From Candidatus Heimdallarchaeota archaeon (GTDB lineage Archaea; Asgardarchaeota; Heimdallarchaeia; Heimdallarchaeales; Heimdallarchaeaceae), in contig JAGLTP010000599.1 of the NCBI GenBank assembly GCA_023135215.1, forward strand, positions 1-10,040: 10,040 bases of DNA. Reading direction: 5' to 3'. The position numbers were made by a program, and so were the translations under genes. This document shows positions 1 through 8,294 of this stretch, piece after piece (position 1 is the first letter of the stretch; every line of letters starts with the position of its first letter). The notes under the pieces were generated by a model. That model was not told the origin of the DNA and did not search any database. It worked only from the letters and a program-made list of their open reading frames with translations.

Positions 1-1773
1 ACTTTAACAGTAGTATGTTCAGATATTCGATTCCAAATAGGAGAAATACTAATCATCAAACCTCCTACTGGAACACAAGTTTTCTTGTTCCGAGTGATGA
101 ATTATGAAAATATACTCAGAAACATCCGAGATATGGGAGAAATTGCGGCTAATTTCCTGAGAAACAGAGAAGCATATATTGCAAGAGTTGAATCAGAAAA
201 ATTAGTCAAAGTTCATGGACTGCTTATGGGTTACAGTGAATTTTATGCGAAAAAAGGAGAGGAAGGAAAGTGGATTTTCAAGAAACCTAGAACTCTCCCT
301 CCTCACTTCTCTGAAGTTTATAGAGGTGCTGAAAGTCCAAGAGCACTCAGCAGTCTTTTACAAGAAGAGGTTGGTACTGACATTGAGATAGGAAAATTAC
401 TGATAGGTACTTCAACGATGGATATACCAATTAAAATTGATTTAGAATCACTTCCTATGCATCTTCAAGTTGCTGGAACTACAGGAGCTGGAAAATCATT
501 TTTCATGCTAACTTTCATTACTTCAGCTCTGAAAAATAATCTCACTAAGTTGCTGAATAAAGCACCTTTGAATGAAAGACTTTCAGTCTTTATGGTAGAT
601 GTCCATGATGAATATATGAAAGGTTTAACCTTCGAAAACAAAACTAAAGGAGTTCTAGATATAGCTAATGCAACACTTAAGGGAGATAGTAAGCACTTTG
701 ATGCTCTTTTCGGTGATAAATTCTATCTTACAAGAGACCTATCAGCTATCTCAAAAGAAATGCAGAAGATCTCAAAACCATTGCGCTTCAGAAGACAAGA
801 TTTAGCTATAAGTGATATTACTTCTGTTATGACTGTTTCTGACCAAATGCTAGGGTACATGAGCGTCACAAGAGGAAAACAGGATGATTGGGTAACGACA
901 ATCGAAACTGCTCCTGAAGATGAGACTTATGGTTTTGCTAAAGGAACAGTAAGTGCTGTTAGAAGACGATTATACCCAATTATGCGATCAACAATTTTCA
1001 CTAAGGATAACTATAGCGATTTAGCTGAGATAATCTATAATTTAGAACAAGGTCATTTCTATAATTTTAGTACAGCTTTGTTATCATCTACAGAGCAATT
1101 TGTTGTTATAACAATGGTTGCTCGAACACTGTTTTCACTCCGTCAAGCTCTTATGTCTTCAACAAAGTGGAAACAATTCAAAGAACAAGTTAGGAACAAA
1201 TTACCAAAAGAAATAGCAAGTGAACTTTTAGGTGAATCTCCTAATTCTAAGTACTCTATTCATGATCTCTATACAAATGAGAAAGTAGGTACTGATGATT
1301 TCATGATGAAATCAATAAAGGAACTACCTATAGTTATGGTTACTGTAGAAGAAGCTCCAAGCATTTTAGGAGCTCAAATGTCCAAAGAAGGCAATATCTT
1401 CATTGACATCTCACGACAAGGAAGAAAATTCAGGATAGGCCTGTTACTCATAACTCAGAATATCTCTTCTATGGAACCTATAATTCTAGCGAATACTAAT
1501 ACTGAGTTGAACATGATGCTTGGAAATGAAATTGAAATTAGACAAGCGATCACTAATGCAAGCAATAACATTATGGGATATGAGAACGAATTCAAAGTTC
1601 TGGGCAGGGGTGAAGCAATCCTGACAAACTCTCTCAAAAATATCCCTCTTCCAGTTAAAGTTAGTAATGTTCCTTATTATATTGAGCAACAACTACCCTT
1701 CTTTAAGGATCCACACAAAGTTTTAGAATTAGAGAAATCAAAAAGAAAATCAACTGAAGTTCCGATAATGTAA
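1..1773 (+). CDS. herA: HerA-family DNA translocase/helicase, 5' end cut by the window
   Basis: This is a hexameric ATP-driven DNA pump that works with the NurA nuclease and Mre11-Rad50 in resecting double-strand break ends in the archaeal cytoplasm. The frame is open from base 1. A TTG at 85 and an ATG at 97 exist, but the residues before them (IGEILIIKPPTG) read as a HAS-barrel strand of HerA, so the true start lies before the window. Counting from base 1, Walker A is GTTGAGKS at residues 159-166 and Walker B is VFMVDVHDEY at 196-205. The second acidic motif of the HerA/FtsK group, VTVEEAP, is near 448-453. The arginine-finger region SRQGRKF is at 471-477, followed by the sensor stretch LLLITQN. 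Visible length is 590 residues, normal or slightly long for HerA. The stop lies 13 nt before mre11, so the two are probably co-transcribed. Family assignment is firm; the exact start is unknown. Confidence 0.95.
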   Translation, partial: TLTVVCSDIRFQIGEILIIKPPTGTQVFLFRVMNYENILRNIRDMGEIAANFLRNREAYIARVESEKLVKVHGLLMGYSEFYAKKGEEGKWIFKKPRTLPPHFSEVYRGAESPRALSSLLQEEVGTDIEIGKLLIGTSTMDIPIKIDLESLPMHLQVAGTTGAGKSFFMLTFITSALKNNLTKLLNKAPLNERLSVFMVDVHDEYMKGLTFENKTKGVLDIANATLKGDSKHFDALFGDKFYLTRDLSAISKEMQKISKPLRFRRQDLAISDITSVMTVSDQMLGYMSVTRGKQDDWVTTIETAPEDETYGFAKGTVSAVRRRLYPIMRSTIFTKDNYSDLAEIIYNLEQGHFYNFSTALLSSTEQFVVITMVARTLFSLRQALMSSTKWKQFKEQVRNKLPKEIASELLGESPNSKYSIHDLYTNEKVGTDDFMMKSIKELPIVMVTVEEAPSILGAQMSKEGNIFIDISRQGRKFRIGLLLITQNISSMEPIILANTNTELNMMLGNEIEIRQAITNASNNIMGYENEFKVLGRGEAILTNSLKNIPLPVKVSNVPYYIEQQLPFFKDPHKVLELEKSKRKSTEVPIM

Positions 1774-1786
1774 TGGTGAAAATATA

Positions 1787-3061
1787 GTGAAAATACTTCA
1801 TTTTTCAGATACTCATGTATCACATCGTCGATTCAGAGATGTACGAGATACATGGAAGATAAGTAATAGAGTAACATGGATAGAAGAAGACTACTGTATA
1901 GGTTTCAAAGAAGCCCTAGAAATAGCAGCAGAATCTGACTATGATTATGTTATACATTCTGGTGATTTATTCGATATCCCTGTTGGTAGATATTTGGCAG
2001 GACCAACTGAATATTCCAGAACCTTTGTAATAAAAGAACTCAAAAACTTCTTTGAAAAAACAAAATATAAGATACCTGTTATAATAATTGATGGTAATCA
2101 TGGTGCTTATCTCACAAGAAATTATAGCACAATTGAATTCATTCAAGCAGCTTTTCCAGGTAATGTTTATACTTTTACAAATTATCAATTAAAGAAAGCA
2201 ATTTCAGATAATAAACCACTCAAATTGGAATTTGATGATGTTGTTTTCTTTCTCTTCCCTTACTTCAAATTTGGTAGAGCTCCACACATAGAAAAAAGCT
2301 ATGAAGACTGGTTACGAAACAATCAACAACCTGATTCTTCTAAAATATCTATAGCTGTTGCTCATGGAATGCAAAGAGGGGAAGATTTACACAGCTTACT
2401 GCTGGATTATCCTTATGACTATGTAGCACTAGGACATGACCATAAACAAAGTAGTACAAAAAAGAATGCATGGCAAAGTGGCAGTACTGAAAAGCACACT
2501 TTTGCAGAAAGAGGACATACAAAGGGTGTTTTAGAAGTAGAGGTTCAGAAAGGTGAAGATCCCCTAGTTACACCCAGGAAACTCAAAACAAAAAGAGAGA
2601 TGCATCAAACTAACATTACTCTCAATACCTATACTACTCCCAGTGATTTTGAGGAAATTATTAGAGAGAAAATTAAACCATATAGAAATAAGTTTTCAGG
2701 TGAAACTGCCACTCGGTTTAAGATCAAAATCGATGGTAATGTTCTATTATCTAATTGGTGGGGTATGGAAGATATTCTCGTAGATATCCAACAAGAAGTA
2801 TTTACAGATCTGTACAATATCCTAGAATTTAGATGGGATTCATATGATTTGTCGAAGAGAGCTCCAATAAGTCATGAAAAGGGAGCTAAAATTCATGAAT
2901 ATCTTATTGACGATCCAGTTGATGATTTTGAAAGATATATTAGGTCTTTAGGCTTGGAAAATGAAGATCAAGCAAGAGTCTTCATTGACATGGGTGCTAA
3001 GATAATTGAAGAAGTCTTCTCAGGACCCATAGAATCTACGACAGAGGAGGAAAAGGAGTGA
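1787..3061 (+). CDS. mre11: Mre11 nuclease, DNA double-strand break repair
   Basis: Mn-dependent 3'-5' exonuclease and endonuclease subunit of the Mre11-Rad50 complex. All phosphoesterase motifs are readable: SDTH (D8, H10), SGDLFD (D60), GNHG (N104, H105), AHG (H193) and GHDH (H217, H219). These cover the expected two-metal ligands and the catalytic histidine. The usual GNHD of motif III is GNHG here; the lost Asp is, as far as I know, not a metal ligand, so activity is expected. The capping domain follows and the C-terminus is helical and acidic, as expected for the Rad50-binding part. The length of 424 residues is typical for archaea. GTG is chosen as start because it gives the canonical MKILHFSDTH opening and has GGTGA (1775-1779) 7 nt upstream. 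It sits between herA (13 nt) and rad50 (10 nt) in one operon. Confidence 0.96.
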   Translation: MKILHFSDTHVSHRRFRDVRDTWKISNRVTWIEEDYCIGFKEALEIAAESDYDYVIHSGDLFDIPVGRYLAGPTEYSRTFVIKELKNFFEKTKYKIPVIIIDGNHGAYLTRNYSTIEFIQAAFPGNVYTFTNYQLKKAISDNKPLKLEFDDVVFFLFPYFKFGRAPHIEKSYEDWLRNNQQPDSSKISIAVAHGMQRGEDLHSLLLDYPYDYVALGHDHKQSSTKKNAWQSGSTEKHTFAERGHTKGVLEVEVQKGEDPLVTPRKLKTKREMHQTNITLNTYTTPSDFEEIIREKIKPYRNKFSGETATRFKIKIDGNVLLSNWWGMEDILVDIQQEVFTDLYNILEFRWDSYDLSKRAPISHEKGAKIHEYLIDDPVDDFERYIRSLGLENEDQARVFIDMGAKIIEEVFSGPIESTTEEEKE

Positions 3062-3071
3062 GGAGATTTAT

Positions 3072-5204
3072 ATGAGGATACTCTGGGTTTCTGCTAAGAA
3101 TTTTAAATGCTATAGTGAGATTCAACTCCCTAAACAAGGTATTTTTCCTGAAGGACTTCTTTTTGTAGAAGGTGAAAACTCAACAGGTAAATCAAGCTTA
3201 TTTGATGCTATTTTCTATGCTTTATTTTACGATCCTACAACAACAAAAGAGTTAGGAAATAAAGAAGATCTGATTAGAAGAGGGCAATCGGAAACTGAAG
3301 TTGAAGTTGCTTTTGAATTAGATAATAAATACTATCTGATTAAAAGAGAACATGGAAAGAAAAAATCTGTTCTAGCAAGTTTAATGGAGATTGATAGAGA
3401 TAAAGCTCTAGTAGGTGAATTAGCTAATCAAAAACTTCTTAGCGAAGGTGTACCTGATGTGGAAAAGAAAATTACTTCTCTGCTGAACATCAATAAGGAA
3501 AAAATTCTTAACACACTTGTTGTTAGACAAGGATCTGTTCAAACTCTAGCAGAAGCAAAAGGAGCAGAATTAAGGGATATAATTTACGAACTTTTCCAAC
3601 TAGATTACTATAGAGATAAAGCTATAGAAGTAGTGAAAAAGCGAAAATCAGTTCTTGAAGAAGAAAAGGAGAAGAAAAGAATAGTTAGAGAAACAGAAGA
3701 TATTCAAAAAGAAATAGAAGATATAACTGAATCTATTGAAAAAACCAAAAGCGAATTAAAAACACTAGAGAAAGCAATTGATGAATTAGAAAATTCTCTA
3801 CAAAAATTACCTGAATTAAAAGACTTGAAAGATATCGATGGATTATCTAACCAAGTTCTATCTATAAAGAATATTATACTATCAAAATCAGACTCCTTAG
3901 AACAGTTATCCCAAAAATATGATCTCACACTCCCAATAGCAGATAAAGAGATAGAAACTAGAATTAGAGAATTCGACAAGAAAATTGTAAGCTTGAATAA
4001 GAGTCAAGAAGATATAAGAAAATCAATTAACTCTCTACGAGAAGAAAGAACCAACTTGGAACTTGAGTTAGAAACTTTTTCAAATAGGAAGAAAAGCCTT
4101 GAAAGTACTTCAAAAGATGAGAGTAAGGACCCAACATGTGAAGTTTGCGAACAGGAAATTAACGAAGCTAAGCTGAAAGAATTATTGGAAATATCAAGAC
4201 AGAATATACCAATTCTAACAAAAGGAATATCAAAAAAATCTGATGAAATTAAAGAGAAAGAAGAAGAAATTAGAAAATTTGAACATGAGAATCAAGAAAC
4301 AATTCGAAATAAGAATCAAGTAGAGAACATAAAAGAGGATTTAACTGAACTAAAAGGAATAGAAGAAACAAAGAATGATCTGGAAAAGAACATTCTAGAG
4401 GCATTGAAAGGATTTAAAGCAAAATCGATTGAAGAATTAGCTAAAAACTACAACCTGTCCTCTTTTGAAGAGCTTTACGATAATGTTAATCAAACAAACC
4501 GAGACAAAATTTCAAAAGAACAGGATAAAAAGAATAAACTTGTTAGCGTAAAAGAGAAACACGAAAAAAATTCACAACTAGAGAAACAAATTAAGGAAAA
4601 TAAAAAGAAGGAAGAGGAGATAGAAAAAATAGATTATCAAATCGCACTAATACAATCAGTTCAGAAATATGTAGAGGGATTCATTGCTGAAGATTTAATC
4701 TCAAATAAGATGTTAGCTAATATCCAGCAGTCTACAAGTGGTTACATCTTTTTATTTACAAGAGGGAGATATTCTGAACTTTATCTTGAACCCACAAAAC
4801 AAAAGACTCTAGTTATGAGCATCAAAGACGAGGAATCTGGTTTTGTTAAAGGACAAAATCTTCTTTCAGGAGGAGATAAAGCTGCTATTGGTTTAGGTCT
4901 ACGAATTGGTATAAGCGACCTTCTCAAGCGAATAAGACCCTTGAAAACATCACCCTATCAACCTCCAAAAATGGATATATTAGTTCTAGATGAACCTCTT
5001 GGATCTTTGGATGAAGGAAGAAGAGCTAAAGTAATAGAAGGTTTAATTGCGGAAAAGAAATTCTCTCAAATATTTCTAATTACTCATACAAATATAAGGA
5101 GAAGGTTCAGAGCTCCGCTAATTACAATTCATTCAACAAAAACTGGTAGTATCGCCCACTATTATCCTTCTACAACTGAAATTGAGGAAGAAGCTGAAGG
5201 CTAA
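3072..5204 (+). CDS. rad50: Rad50 ATPase with zinc hook
   Basis: SMC-like ABC ATPase partner of Mre11 that bridges and opens DNA ends. Motifs in order: Walker A GENSTGKSS (34-42), Q-loop VVRQG (Q153), and a first coiled-coil arm rich in Lys/Glu (about 165-350). Then come the zinc-hook CEVC (C356, C359), a returning coiled coil (about 365-545), signature LLSGGDK (597-603), Walker B ILVLDEP (636-642), D-loop SLDE (645-648) and the switch histidine in LITHT (H672). The hook lies at the exact middle of the protein, as required for an antiparallel coiled coil. At 710 residues it is shorter than the roughly 850-900 usual in well-studied archaea, the deficit being in the arms. The ATG has AGGAG (3061-3065) overlapping the mre11 stop region, suggesting tight co-translation with mre11. 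Confidence 0.97.
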   Translation: MRILWVSAKNFKCYSEIQLPKQGIFPEGLLFVEGENSTGKSSLFDAIFYALFYDPTTTKELGNKEDLIRRGQSETEVEVAFELDNKYYLIKREHGKKKSVLASLMEIDRDKALVGELANQKLLSEGVPDVEKKITSLLNINKEKILNTLVVRQGSVQTLAEAKGAELRDIIYELFQLDYYRDKAIEVVKKRKSVLEEEKEKKRIVRETEDIQKEIEDITESIEKTKSELKTLEKAIDELENSLQKLPELKDLKDIDGLSNQVLSIKNIILSKSDSLEQLSQKYDLTLPIADKEIETRIREFDKKIVSLNKSQEDIRKSINSLREERTNLELELETFSNRKKSLESTSKDESKDPTCEVCEQEINEAKLKELLEISRQNIPILTKGISKKSDEIKEKEEEIRKFEHENQETIRNKNQVENIKEDLTELKGIEETKNDLEKNILEALKGFKAKSIEELAKNYNLSSFEELYDNVNQTNRDKISKEQDKKNKLVSVKEKHEKNSQLEKQIKENKKKEEEIEKIDYQIALIQSVQKYVEGFIAEDLISNKMLANIQQSTSGYIFLFTRGRYSELYLEPTKQKTLVMSIKDEESGFVKGQNLLSGGDKAAIGLGLRIGISDLLKRIRPLKTSPYQPPKMDILVLDEPLGSLDEGRRAKVIEGLIAEKKFSQIFLITHTNIRRRFRAPLITIHSTKTGSIAHYYPSTTEIEEEAEG

Positions 5205-5257
5205 GTTATTTTTCCTTCTCAATAATATTTATTACTCGGCTGTTGAATCTATAGTTC
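5205..5257 (+). promoter_or_regulatory. rad50 3' gap: weak T tract and TATA-like box for the next gene
   Basis: This 53-nt gap is longer than the other gaps of the repair operon. Just after the rad50 stop there is a pyrimidine-rich stretch (TTATTTTTCCTTCTC, about 5207-5221) that could act as a weak archaeal oligo-T terminator. It is followed by an AT-rich TATA-like box (AATAATATTTATTA, 5221-5234) centred about 31 nt before the ATG at 5258. No Shine-Dalgarno precedes that ATG. The spacing fits a leaderless or nearly leaderless transcript starting at the downstream gene. Read-through from rad50 remains possible. Confidence 0.45.
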
Positions 5258-6748
5258 ATGATACCCGGAACACTTCGTCCTCTTCCAAAGAAGGTTAAAG
5301 AAGTCAAATCTGAAACTGATGTACTATTAAGAACAGTAACTCATGATCTTCAGACTACAGGAGAGATACTAAAAAACAGTTCTCTCTATACTTTTGAGGA
5401 AATTAACTATCATTATATTAGTATTAATGAACATCTGGTTAAGGTCATTCCTCTAGTTAGAGAAGCTGATAAAATTGCTACAAAATACTTCAATGATTAC
5501 CTTCTAAATAAACTAGTTTTCAATTTATTTACAGATTTGGAAACAGCTGAGCACAGATTACAAGGAGATTCTCAAAGATTAGACACTATACTTATGTCTA
5601 AAAGAAAACAACACATAGAGGAAACAATTCCGACTATTAAAGATGAAATAAGAAGTAAACTTTCTTTTCTGAAAGGATTATCTCTTGATGAAATTCTAGC
5701 AAAGAGTCAAGCATATGGAGAAACTATCTCTGAAATTGTAGGAAAACTGGGTGCATTGAGAGATGAATATCAAAAACTTGCTTCAGGATCGTTTGATGTT
5801 ACAGAATTTTATGGGTATCTGAATGAAAAACTCGAAGCAGTTGAAGACGAGTTAGGTGAGTATGAATTAATCCTTCGAACATGTAGAATGCAGATTCTTG
5901 CAGAAGAAGCAGAAACACTAGTTGAGGAAGGAAATGTTGTTTCAAACGAATTTGAAATAGACAAATCAAGCGAACAAGTGCTTAAAGCTGATAATTATGC
6001 AACAAAAGCTGGTGTAAAGATTGAAGAAATGAATACTTTAAGAGTAAGTTTACCAAGAAGAGGAATTACTAAAGATTTCTCTAAAAAATTCAAAGAACTC
6101 CAGCAGCAATTTGAGTCAAATAAGAAGAATTTAGTGTCGATAAGAGAAGGACTTCTTGAAAGACTGATTCTATTTGAAAAACAAATTACCTGGATTTCAG
6201 CAATTAGGAAGATTGCAGAGATAGATGGTGAAGAATTACATGAAACCTTCAAGATGATAAAGATCAAGGGAGCAATTTTCGATTTCAAGCTATTTACGAT
6301 TAAAGAGAGAGATATACGGCTAAAATCTAAAATCAAGCTTAAGGGTACATACAATCTAGCTTTTTTGGAAGAAAAATTCCCAGTATTTGAGTTAAGTCCA
6401 TTGGGTTTAGTGAAGCTACCTTTGGGAGAAGAATTGAATATCGAGAAGATAGAACAAATACTAGCTACACTTGATGAAATTGAGAAAACTGATTTTAGAG
6501 ATGAAATGAGAAATAGGAGAACTGCTAATAAAATCCTAAAAGAAAGAGAACAAAAAGTAAGTGTCTTTTCTACAATAAAAGAAAGATTATCTCCAGCTTA
6601 TAATAAAACAAAGGAAATTACAACAACTGGTGTAAAGAAGACTCAAGCTTTCTTCAAGAACTTATTCTCAAAAGAAAAAGTGGAAAAAGCTCCACAAGAA
6701 ACAGAGGGTGTTGAGGAACCAGAAATAGAGGAAGTTCAAGAAGATTAA
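5258..6748 (+). CDS. Unrecognised, predicted mostly helical protein after rad50, with acidic tail
   Basis: I do not recognise this 496-residue protein. Residues about 15-320 look almost entirely helical, rich in Lys/Glu/Leu with heptad-like stretches, and would form long helices or coiled coils. Around 330-395 the composition changes to alternating hydrophobic/charged strands (for example FKMIKIKGAIFDFKLF), suggesting a small beta-containing domain. A basic helix follows at about 415-465, and the last 17 residues hold nine Glu/Asp. There is no signal peptide, clear membrane segment, Walker motif, metal-binding cysteine pair or nuclease motif; only one Cys was noticed. It lies 53 nt after rad50 on the same strand, in a slot often used by nurA, but I see no NurA N-terminal DGS motif. 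A structural or adaptor partner of the repair complex is possible from context only. The ATG lacks a Shine-Dalgarno but sits well behind a TATA-like box. It is clearly a real gene: long, in-frame, with the same codon style as its neighbours. Confidence 0.85.
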   Translation: MIPGTLRPLPKKVKEVKSETDVLLRTVTHDLQTTGEILKNSSLYTFEEINYHYISINEHLVKVIPLVREADKIATKYFNDYLLNKLVFNLFTDLETAEHRLQGDSQRLDTILMSKRKQHIEETIPTIKDEIRSKLSFLKGLSLDEILAKSQAYGETISEIVGKLGALRDEYQKLASGSFDVTEFYGYLNEKLEAVEDELGEYELILRTCRMQILAEEAETLVEEGNVVSNEFEIDKSSEQVLKADNYATKAGVKIEEMNTLRVSLPRRGITKDFSKKFKELQQQFESNKKNLVSIREGLLERLILFEKQITWISAIRKIAEIDGEELHETFKMIKIKGAIFDFKLFTIKERDIRLKSKIKLKGTYNLAFLEEKFPVFELSPLGLVKLPLGEELNIEKIEQILATLDEIEKTDFRDEMRNRRTANKILKEREQKVSVFSTIKERLSPAYNKTKEITTTGVKKTQAFFKNLFSKEKVEKAPQETEGVEEPEIEEVQED

Positions 6749-6765
6749 TCCAAAAATAAATAAAT

Positions 6766-7698
6766 TCATTTGAGATAGTGTACTATCTCTTTCAACTCAT
6801 CCCACTGATTTTCTGAGTATATCCATCCGAGAACTATTCCATTAATAGAATTATTTTCACCATATTGCTTGAAGATTTCTAACCTTTCAATTATCTCTTC
6901 TTTAGATCCAATTATGGAAAAATCATTAGCTATTTGTACAATCTCTCCTTTAGGGACTTCGTATTGTCTTTCCCAGGGTAGTTCTCGAATTTTTTGTATC
7001 ATTTGAGCAGAATATCCATGAGATTGAAGTATAGTTTTTGAGCAACTTTTGGCAATATCTTTGGCAATATTCCAAAGTGTGAGAGACATATTTTCTGTAG
7101 AGTCTGCTATTTGTAACATTCCATATGGAATGATATTAGTCCCTTTAGGACCACTTAAAAGACTATCCTCTAGTTGAATCATCGTCCTTTCCAAATCAAA
7201 TACTGATATGCTGTTTAAGAGGAAATTATCTGCTGTTTCGAATGCAAGATTCATCATTTTATTACCTAATCCTCCAATAGCAAGAGAGGGAAAATCATCT
7301 TCTTTTTGTTTTTCTTTTCTTACTCTGATAATCTGAAATAATCTATCCATTTCCTTTTTGAAGCTACTGAAAGGTTGAGTTCTTATACTCTCATCTTTGA
7401 TAATATCCATATTCCCTATCCCTAATCCTAATCCAAATCTTCCTGGATAATTTCGAGCAAACCAAACACTAAGGGAAAATAAAACTTCAACTGAATAATA
7501 AAACGGTGAAGTAATTCCAGTCCAAAAATTCAAATCTTTTACACTAGAGAATAACCTTCCAATATCAAGGAAAGCGTTGTTTATAGGCGGATTATCACCA
7601 ATCCATATGCTATTAATTCCAATTTCCTTTGCAGTATTAGTATATTCCTCCTTTTCTTCAGCTGACATCATTATAGGAATCGATAATCCAATATCCAT
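6766..7698 (-). CDS. Luciferase-like (LLM) flavin- or F420-dependent oxidoreductase
   Basis: A 310-residue TIM-barrel protein of the bacterial-luciferase/F420-dependent reductase superfamily, probably a soluble oxidoreductase using F420 or FMN; the substrate is unknown. Supporting motifs: N-terminal strand MDIGLSIP, EIGINSIWIGDN (25-36), WTGITSPFYY (59-68), the cofactor-loop segment PGRFGLGLGIGN (85-96), and the later barrel strand SLAIGGLGNKMMNLAFETAD (138-157), a hallmark layout of the group. The C-terminal FSIIGSKEEIIERL matches the usual helix that closes LLM barrels. The common HP following the TxxxY segment is absent (SVEVL here), so it is not a textbook member. It may resemble methylenetetrahydromethanopterin reductase, but I cannot assign that reaction. 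The gene converges on the upstream + strand gene with 17 nt between stops and diverges from the first nitroreductase across 95 nt, suggesting shared control with it. Confidence 0.85.
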   Translation of the reverse strand: MDIGLSIPIMMSAEEKEEYTNTAKEIGINSIWIGDNPPINNAFLDIGRLFSSVKDLNFWTGITSPFYYSVEVLFSLSVWFARNYPGRFGLGLGIGNMDIIKDESIRTQPFSSFKKEMDRLFQIIRVRKEKQKEDDFPSLAIGGLGNKMMNLAFETADNFLLNSISVFDLERTMIQLEDSLLSGPKGTNIIPYGMLQIADSTENMSLTLWNIAKDIAKSCSKTILQSHGYSAQMIQKIRELPWERQYEVPKGEIVQIANDFSIIGSKEEIIERLEIFKQYGENNSINGIVLGWIYSENQWDELKEIVHYLK

Positions 7699-7713
7699 TA
7701 CACTAAACAGAAT

Positions 7714-7731
7714 AAACTCACTTTTGAGTTT
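7714..7731. promoter_or_regulatory. 18-bp palindrome in divergent promoter, candidate operator
   Basis: A perfect 7-bp inverted repeat, AAACTCA and TGAGTTT, is separated by CTTT. It lies 15 nt upstream of the LLM oxidoreductase start and about 30 nt upstream of the TATA-like box of the first nitroreductase. Its size and place suit a dimeric transcription factor controlling both genes. It could also be chance in AT-rich DNA, or form a small hairpin in a transcript. No regulator gene is in the window. Confidence 0.4.
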
Positions 7732-7762
7732 TACTATTATCTGTCCAAAACTTTAATAGAAC

Positions 7763-7789
7763 TTATAATAAATAAAATTCTAAAGGTGA
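7763..7789 (+). promoter_or_regulatory. TATA-like box and Shine-Dalgarno of first nitroreductase
   Basis: TTATAATA at 7763-7770 is an archaeal TATA-like box about 27 nt upstream of the ATG at 7794. An AGGTGA Shine-Dalgarno (7784-7789) lies 4 nt before the ATG, a short but usable spacing that supports this start. If transcription begins about 25 nt after the box, the leader would be very short. Confidence 0.5.
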
Positions 7790-7793
7790 ATAT

Positions 7794-8294
7794 ATGGACA
7801 ATATTCTTACAAGAAGGAGTATAAGGAAATTTACTGATAAACCTGTAACTGAAGAGCAAATAGAATCAATTCTTCGTGCAGCTATGGCATCTCCATCGGG
7901 TTATAATCTGCAATCTTGGGAGTTTCTAGTTATTAAAGATAGAAAGATTCTAAATCAAGTTAATGAAATCCATCCATATGCTAAAATGGCACTAGAATCA
8001 CCAGTTGCGATAGTTGTTTGTTGTGATACAAGTGAGAAAGAGAGAAAAGATTTTTGGATACAAGATTGTTCAGCAGCATCTCAGAATATACTCTTAGCAG
8101 CTCATGCACTAGGTTTAGGTGCTGTTTGGTGTGGGATCTATCCTAAAGAGGAACTAATTAAAGTGTTCCAAAAATTACTGAAAATGCCCTCTTATGTGTA
8201 TCCTGTAAACATAATACCAATAGGACATCCAGCTGAGGAGAAAGAACCATCAGACCGTTACATTGAAAAAAAAATCCACATCGATAAGTGGTAA
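7794..8294 (+). CDS. Nitroreductase-family FMN oxidoreductase, copy 1
   Basis: A 166-residue small nitroreductase-fold protein, expected to be a cytoplasmic homodimer binding FMN and reducing an unknown substrate with NAD(P)H or another donor. Evidence: the opening RRSIRKF (7-13) that contacts the FMN phosphate, AAMASPS (29-35), WEFLVIKD (42-49), and the dimer/FMN helix DCSAASQNILLAAHALGLG near residues 90-108. AVWCGIYP follows, and the C-terminal IPIGHPAEEK holds the late FMN-site segment. It is about 85% identical (141 of 166 by hand count) to the next gene, so the pair is a recent tandem duplication. The flavin-pocket segment 36-41 is GYNLQS here, where copy 2 has the commoner AGNMQP, so this copy looks like the more diverged one. 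The start has a clear Shine-Dalgarno. It shares a divergent promoter region with the LLM oxidoreductase. Confidence 0.92.
   Translation: MDNILTRRSIRKFTDKPVTEEQIESILRAAMASPSGYNLQSWEFLVIKDRKILNQVNEIHPYAKMALESPVAIVVCCDTSEKERKDFWIQDCSAASQNILLAAHALGLGAVWCGIYPKEELIKVFQKLLKMPSYVYPVNIIPIGHPAEEKEPSDRYIEKKIHIDKW

Noticed and set aside
85..99. TTG at 85 or ATG at 97 as the herA start
   Set aside because: The frame is open to base 1 and the upstream residues continue the HAS-barrel pattern, so these codons are internal.
5995..6354. Minus-strand 119-codon open frame
   Set aside because: It lies wholly inside the unknown long + strand gene, has no start context and has an antisense-type composition rich in Ser/Ile/Leu.
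5258..6748. Calling the gene after rad50 nurA
   Set aside because: The position fits, but no N-terminal DGS motif or RNase H-like pattern is visible; the only DG is in EIDGEEL near the middle, within a helical stretch.
6766..7698. Assignment as methylenetetrahydromethanopterin reductase (mer)
   Set aside because: The LLM fold is clear, but the sequence is not close enough by eye to the methanogenic enzyme and there are no methanopterin pathway neighbours.
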